This document shows, in pieces, positions 52,159-55,000 of a DNA stretch of 55,000 bases. Positions within the stretch are counted from its first letter, which is position 1, and every line of letters starts with the position of its first letter. This DNA is from Neocallimastix lanati (nom. inval.) (lineage: Eukaryota; Neocallimastigomycota; Neocallimastigomycetes; Neocallimastigales; Neocallimastigaceae): positions 1-55,000 of the forward strand of contig JACVTC010000212.1 of assembly GCA_016946835.1 (NCBI GenBank), in the 5' to 3' direction. Under the pieces are notes generated by a model, which was given only the letters and a program-made list of their open reading frames with translations, was not told the origin of the DNA and did not search any database. The position numbers were made by a program, and so were the translations under genes.

Positions 52159-53267
52159 AATAATTAATTTCGAATACTATTAAAATAATAAATAAACTTT
52201 TAAATTGTAAATAATATATAAAAGAATGATTAAAGTAAATTATTTTTTTTTTATATATAATATAAATTTTGTAATATAATAATTAATAATTTTATTTAAT
52301 AAAAGTTGGAAGAAATAGCTATTCAAATGTTCTAAAAATAAATGAAAAATTTTTTTATTAATTATATTATATTTTATAAAATTTTTAATTAGAGTCAAAA
52401 AATAAAATAAATCATTTAAAATTAAAAGAATTTTTTTTTTTTGTTATTTTTATTTTTATCAATTTTAATATATTTATCAATTATTTAGGAAAATAATAAA
52501 TAATTACGTTCTCTGAATGTGCTACATTTCTTTTTTTTGTACCGATTTATGCACATAGGTATTCATTCTTTCAATTCTTAAGAAAGGTGACTTATGAAAT
52601 TGCAATAATTACAATAATGAATAAAAATATTATTATAAGATTTAAAATTCTTTCTAAAAATTTTAACCAAAATATTATAGGACTCTACTATTTCAAATGG
52701 TATCATCAGACCTAAACAATTTGGATTCTGTAATAAGAAATAAAATGTTAGTTTATTTTATTCTCTTTAAGAAATACGCCAAAGAAAACAAATAATAATA
52801 AATTCGCATATATTGCAGTTCTTGATATAAGTAAAAAAACTAAGACTAAACTGTTATATACTTAACAAATTTCAGTAATCTGAGAATACATAGTGAATGA
52901 CTTTAACTAATCACTAACCTTTGTCGTACATTCAAAGCTCGATCATATTTTAATGTTTCCAATATTTTCATTATTTTATCTTATATATTTTTTTTTTTAT
53001 TTTTTTTCTTAAACTTTTTATAATCTTTATAAACTTATGTATTATTAATTGTGTAATAAATAAATTTAAAGTAACATTTATTCTTGTTCAAAAAAAAAAA
53101 AAATTTTTTTTATTTTATGTAATATTTAAACATTTTATTAAAATAATAAATAAATAGTAAATAAAAAGCAAGTAATAATGAGTTTTTAATAACAAAAATT
53201 AAAAAAATTTTCTAGCAAATCATTATCAAAGATAAGAAAAATTTAATTAAATAAAAAAATATCCACA
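52159..53267. other. Downstream flank and inverted-repeat arm
   Basis: Noncoding. The first 150 bp are the family's common 3' flank; 52550-53200 mirrors 45300-45960. No RNA gene recognised. Confidence 0.55.
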
Positions 53268-53866
53268 ATGATAGGGACTGTTTTTCCAGGTCCAAAGAAA
53301 GTTGATGGAAAAGGAATAGTCTGTATCAGGCGTACTAATTATAGTTTTCTATGATTCTGATGATAATTTATGGTTATCCTTTCTAAACTGGTTTCTAGTA
53401 CGAAGATAGTAAATTGAAATACTCGAAGACTGTTGAAAGTGAAACTGATGTTTTATATTGTTTTAAACTGGATATGTTGAAACTTTGGAGTTGTATTATT
53501 ATTATTGTGTATTTCCAATATTTTTAATCTCTTTCAGGGTGGAAGACTCAAAAATATAAGAAATAAAAATAAAACCTCTTGGAATAACCTTTGTGGATGT
53601 CAAATTAATACTTATACTATATCAGGAATCCAACTTTTTGAAAAACAGCAGTTTTCTTAAACGAAATAATGTTTAACTGTTTCGAATCACCAATGATTCC
53701 TATTTAGTAAACATAAAAACACTGTTATCAGGAGCGCCAATGCTAATAAAAAAAAAAAACAGTTAAACAAGAAAGGAATACTAGAGTCCATATCGCTCTA
53801 TATGGTCATGCTACCAAAAGGAATTAAAATTCCTCTTTTGAAAGTCAATTAGATATTATGTGTTAG
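53268..53866 (+). pseudogene. Module S, copy 3
   Basis: Same order of fragments as copy 1: PGPKKVDGKGIVCIRRTNYS at about 53289, WKTV/ESET-like sequence, an intron-like TTTTTAATCTCTTTCAG at 53521-53537, then SWNNLCGCQINTYTISGIQL and, after stops, TVIRSANANK in a shifted frame. More damaged than copy 2. Confidence 0.55.
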
Positions 53867-53929
53867 AGAAACATTCGAAATAAAGAATTGTAAAATATTT
53901 ATATACGCTTCAAAAAAAAGAAGTGATAA

Positions 53930-54245
53930 ACTAATATTTATGATTTGATAGAATATTCCAATGAAATGTTGAAAGTGACATTAATTAAAAATGTCAAAAT
54001 AATGTTGCAAATTTTAGAAAATTACACCTGATTGAAAGTATTCCAAAGGAAAAAATTGAATATATATTTTAAAATTAATTATAATAATTTAATCATACTT
54101 TCATGCTCAAATAAAGTATTATATTGAAGGAGTAAATGTTAATGAAAGAGTAAAGTATTATATTGAAGAAGTAAATGTTATTGAAAGAGCATATCTTATT
54201 TTCTTTTACAAAATGAAGTGAATAAAGAAATTACAATAATGGAAT
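53930..54245 (+). pseudogene. Decayed nuclease-domain fragment
   Basis: The sequence is similar to 49675-49975 and hence to the region from SDEMLEVTLHKNV to the nuclease core (SNEMLKVTLIKNVKIMLQIL readable at about 53957). It carries stops, a short internal duplication (AAGTATTATATTGAAGRAGTAAATG at 54114 and 54151) and no catalytic residues. Confidence 0.7.
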
Positions 54246-54649
54246 TAATTAAATAATTAAATAAAAACATTGTCCAAAATAAAATTTTTTTATTTCATTA
54301 ATTTTTTAATATATTAAAATTTTTAATACATTTTTTAATTCGTAAATTTTATACAATTACGTATTAAAGAAGAAAAAATGATTGGTAAAAACACTAAAAA
54401 TATTTCATACTTTATTTATATGAAATTTTTAATTTGATATTTTATGATAATTAATATTTTTTATTATTTTATAAGAAAATTAAATTATTTTCAAAAAAAA
54501 ATAGTTTATTATCAATATTTTAATTTTTATTTGAAAAGTTGTGAATATATAAATAAAAAAAGTTTTATTTTATTTATTTATTTATTTTTTTTTTGCTAAT
54601 GTACTTATACATTTGTTAATGAGTTTCTAATAAATATATATAAATTATT

Positions 54650-54651
<2 letters not shown>
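54246..54651 (+). promoter_or_regulatory. Upstream region of the third ATPase-nuclease gene
   Basis: Direct repeat of 49976-50378: TACAATTACGTATTAAAG and AAAAATGATTGGTAAAAA are shared landmarks. No core promoter element can be assigned with confidence. Confidence 0.5.

Positions 54652-54682
<31 letters not shown>
54652..54682 (+). promoter_or_regulatory. A tract abutting the third ATPase-nuclease start codon
   Basis: An uninterrupted run of 31 A precedes ATG 54683. Confidence 0.85.
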
Positions 54683-54686
<4 letters not shown>

Positions 54687-55000
54687 GGTTAATTATAGAT
54701 AGCATTAATATGCGTGAAACATTTAAAGGTTTACTTGAAGAAAAATATTTTATAGATAAATCAAATATAATAAATGATTTTAATAAATTAATTAATAGAA
54801 ATTCTGAAAAATATGTGTGTATTACAAAACCAAGAAGATTTGGTAAAACTTCAATAGCAGCCATGTTAGTAATGTATTATAGTAAAAGTATTGATTCTAA
54901 AGAAATATTTGATAAATTAAAAGTATCCAAAGGAAAAAGTTCCGATAATAAAGAGAAAGAAAACGAAATTAAACAATATAAAAAATATCAAGGAAAATAT
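54683..55000 (+). CDS. AAA-ATPase-like/PD-(D/E)XK gene, N-terminal part (cut by window edge)
   Basis: 106 codons are visible, open to the window end. The product begins MGLIIDSINMRETFKGLLEE and includes ITKPRRFGKTS (about 47-57, Walker A) and DSKEIFDKLKVSKGKSS, almost the same as the 46427-48205 protein (which starts MGLVIDNIDMRETF). The start is well supported by the shared N terminus and the abutting A tract. It is the downstream member of a tandem direct duplication of about 4.3-4.7 kb with the 50422-52158 unit. Whether it is intact cannot be told here. Confidence 0.85.

Larger units (their letters stand above)
44690..53866. repeat. Large inverted repeat around 48605-50037
   Basis: Left arm about 44690-48605 and right arm about 50038-53866 correspond in reverse order: upstream region, ATPase-nuclease gene, 3' flank, intergenic block, module S. 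The arms are diverged (indels, homopolymer differences), so this is an old duplication rather than a perfect palindrome. The 1.4-kb centre holds module S copy 2 and a decayed gene fragment. Confidence 0.75.

Overview
This is a very A+T-rich eukaryotic window (by eye well over 80% A+T) with long A/T homopolymers, Asn-rich coding regions and almost nothing but repeats. Intact long reading frames on the standard code, ankyrin-repeat genes whose repeats decay into A tracts, and a family of AAA-ATPase-like/PD-(D/E)XK proteins fit an anaerobic gut fungus (Neocallimastigomycota: Neocallimastix, Piromyces and relatives). That assignment is an inference from composition and gene families; Dictyostelium-like genomes share the composition but fit the gene content less well.

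Region 1-20,200 is a nest of Ty1/copia elements and two ankyrin-repeat genes. A decayed copia element (PBS 1959, gag-pol 3095-7385, + strand) is broken by frameshifts, stops and a 766-bp insertion. A structurally complete copia element (9291-15674, - strand) has 242/243-bp LTRs, a 5-bp target duplication, PPT, PBS and one 1545-codon gag-pol. A third copia remnant keeps gag (16135-17635). All three carry the same PBS, complementary to the anticodon-side 5' half of a lysine (CUU) tRNA, and two of them have an array of six short hairpins in the leader.

Region 20,900-31,500 is a stack of LTRs: two 840-bp LTRs, an inverted 920-bp LTR and a complete Ty3/gypsy element (24392-31398, - strand). The gypsy LTRs look identical, gag and pol are intact, and the two genes are joined by a textbook -1 frameshift signal. 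Consecutive elements abut at the same AATAA-like target. The stack ends 15 bp upstream of a tRNA-derived, SINE-like sequence with A and B boxes and 15-bp flanking repeats.

Region 31,500-43,100 holds remnants of chromodomain-bearing gypsy elements (32691-34760 on +, 42317-43060 on -) and another gypsy tail (36835-37140, -). Among them lie several solo LTRs, each with perfect 4-5 bp target duplications and several sitting exactly at the LTR/PBS junction of an older element.

Region 43,000-55,000 is a multicopy cluster of AAA-ATPase-like/PD-(D/E)XK genes: two intact (46427-48205 on -, 50422-52158 on +, divergent arms of a large inverted repeat), one entering the right window edge (54683 onward) and four decayed pieces. 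Each unit is accompanied by a copy of an unidentified degenerate coding module, and an A tract abuts or nearly abuts the start codon. The function of the ATPase/nuclease family is unknown. Nothing in the window looks like a single-copy housekeeping gene.
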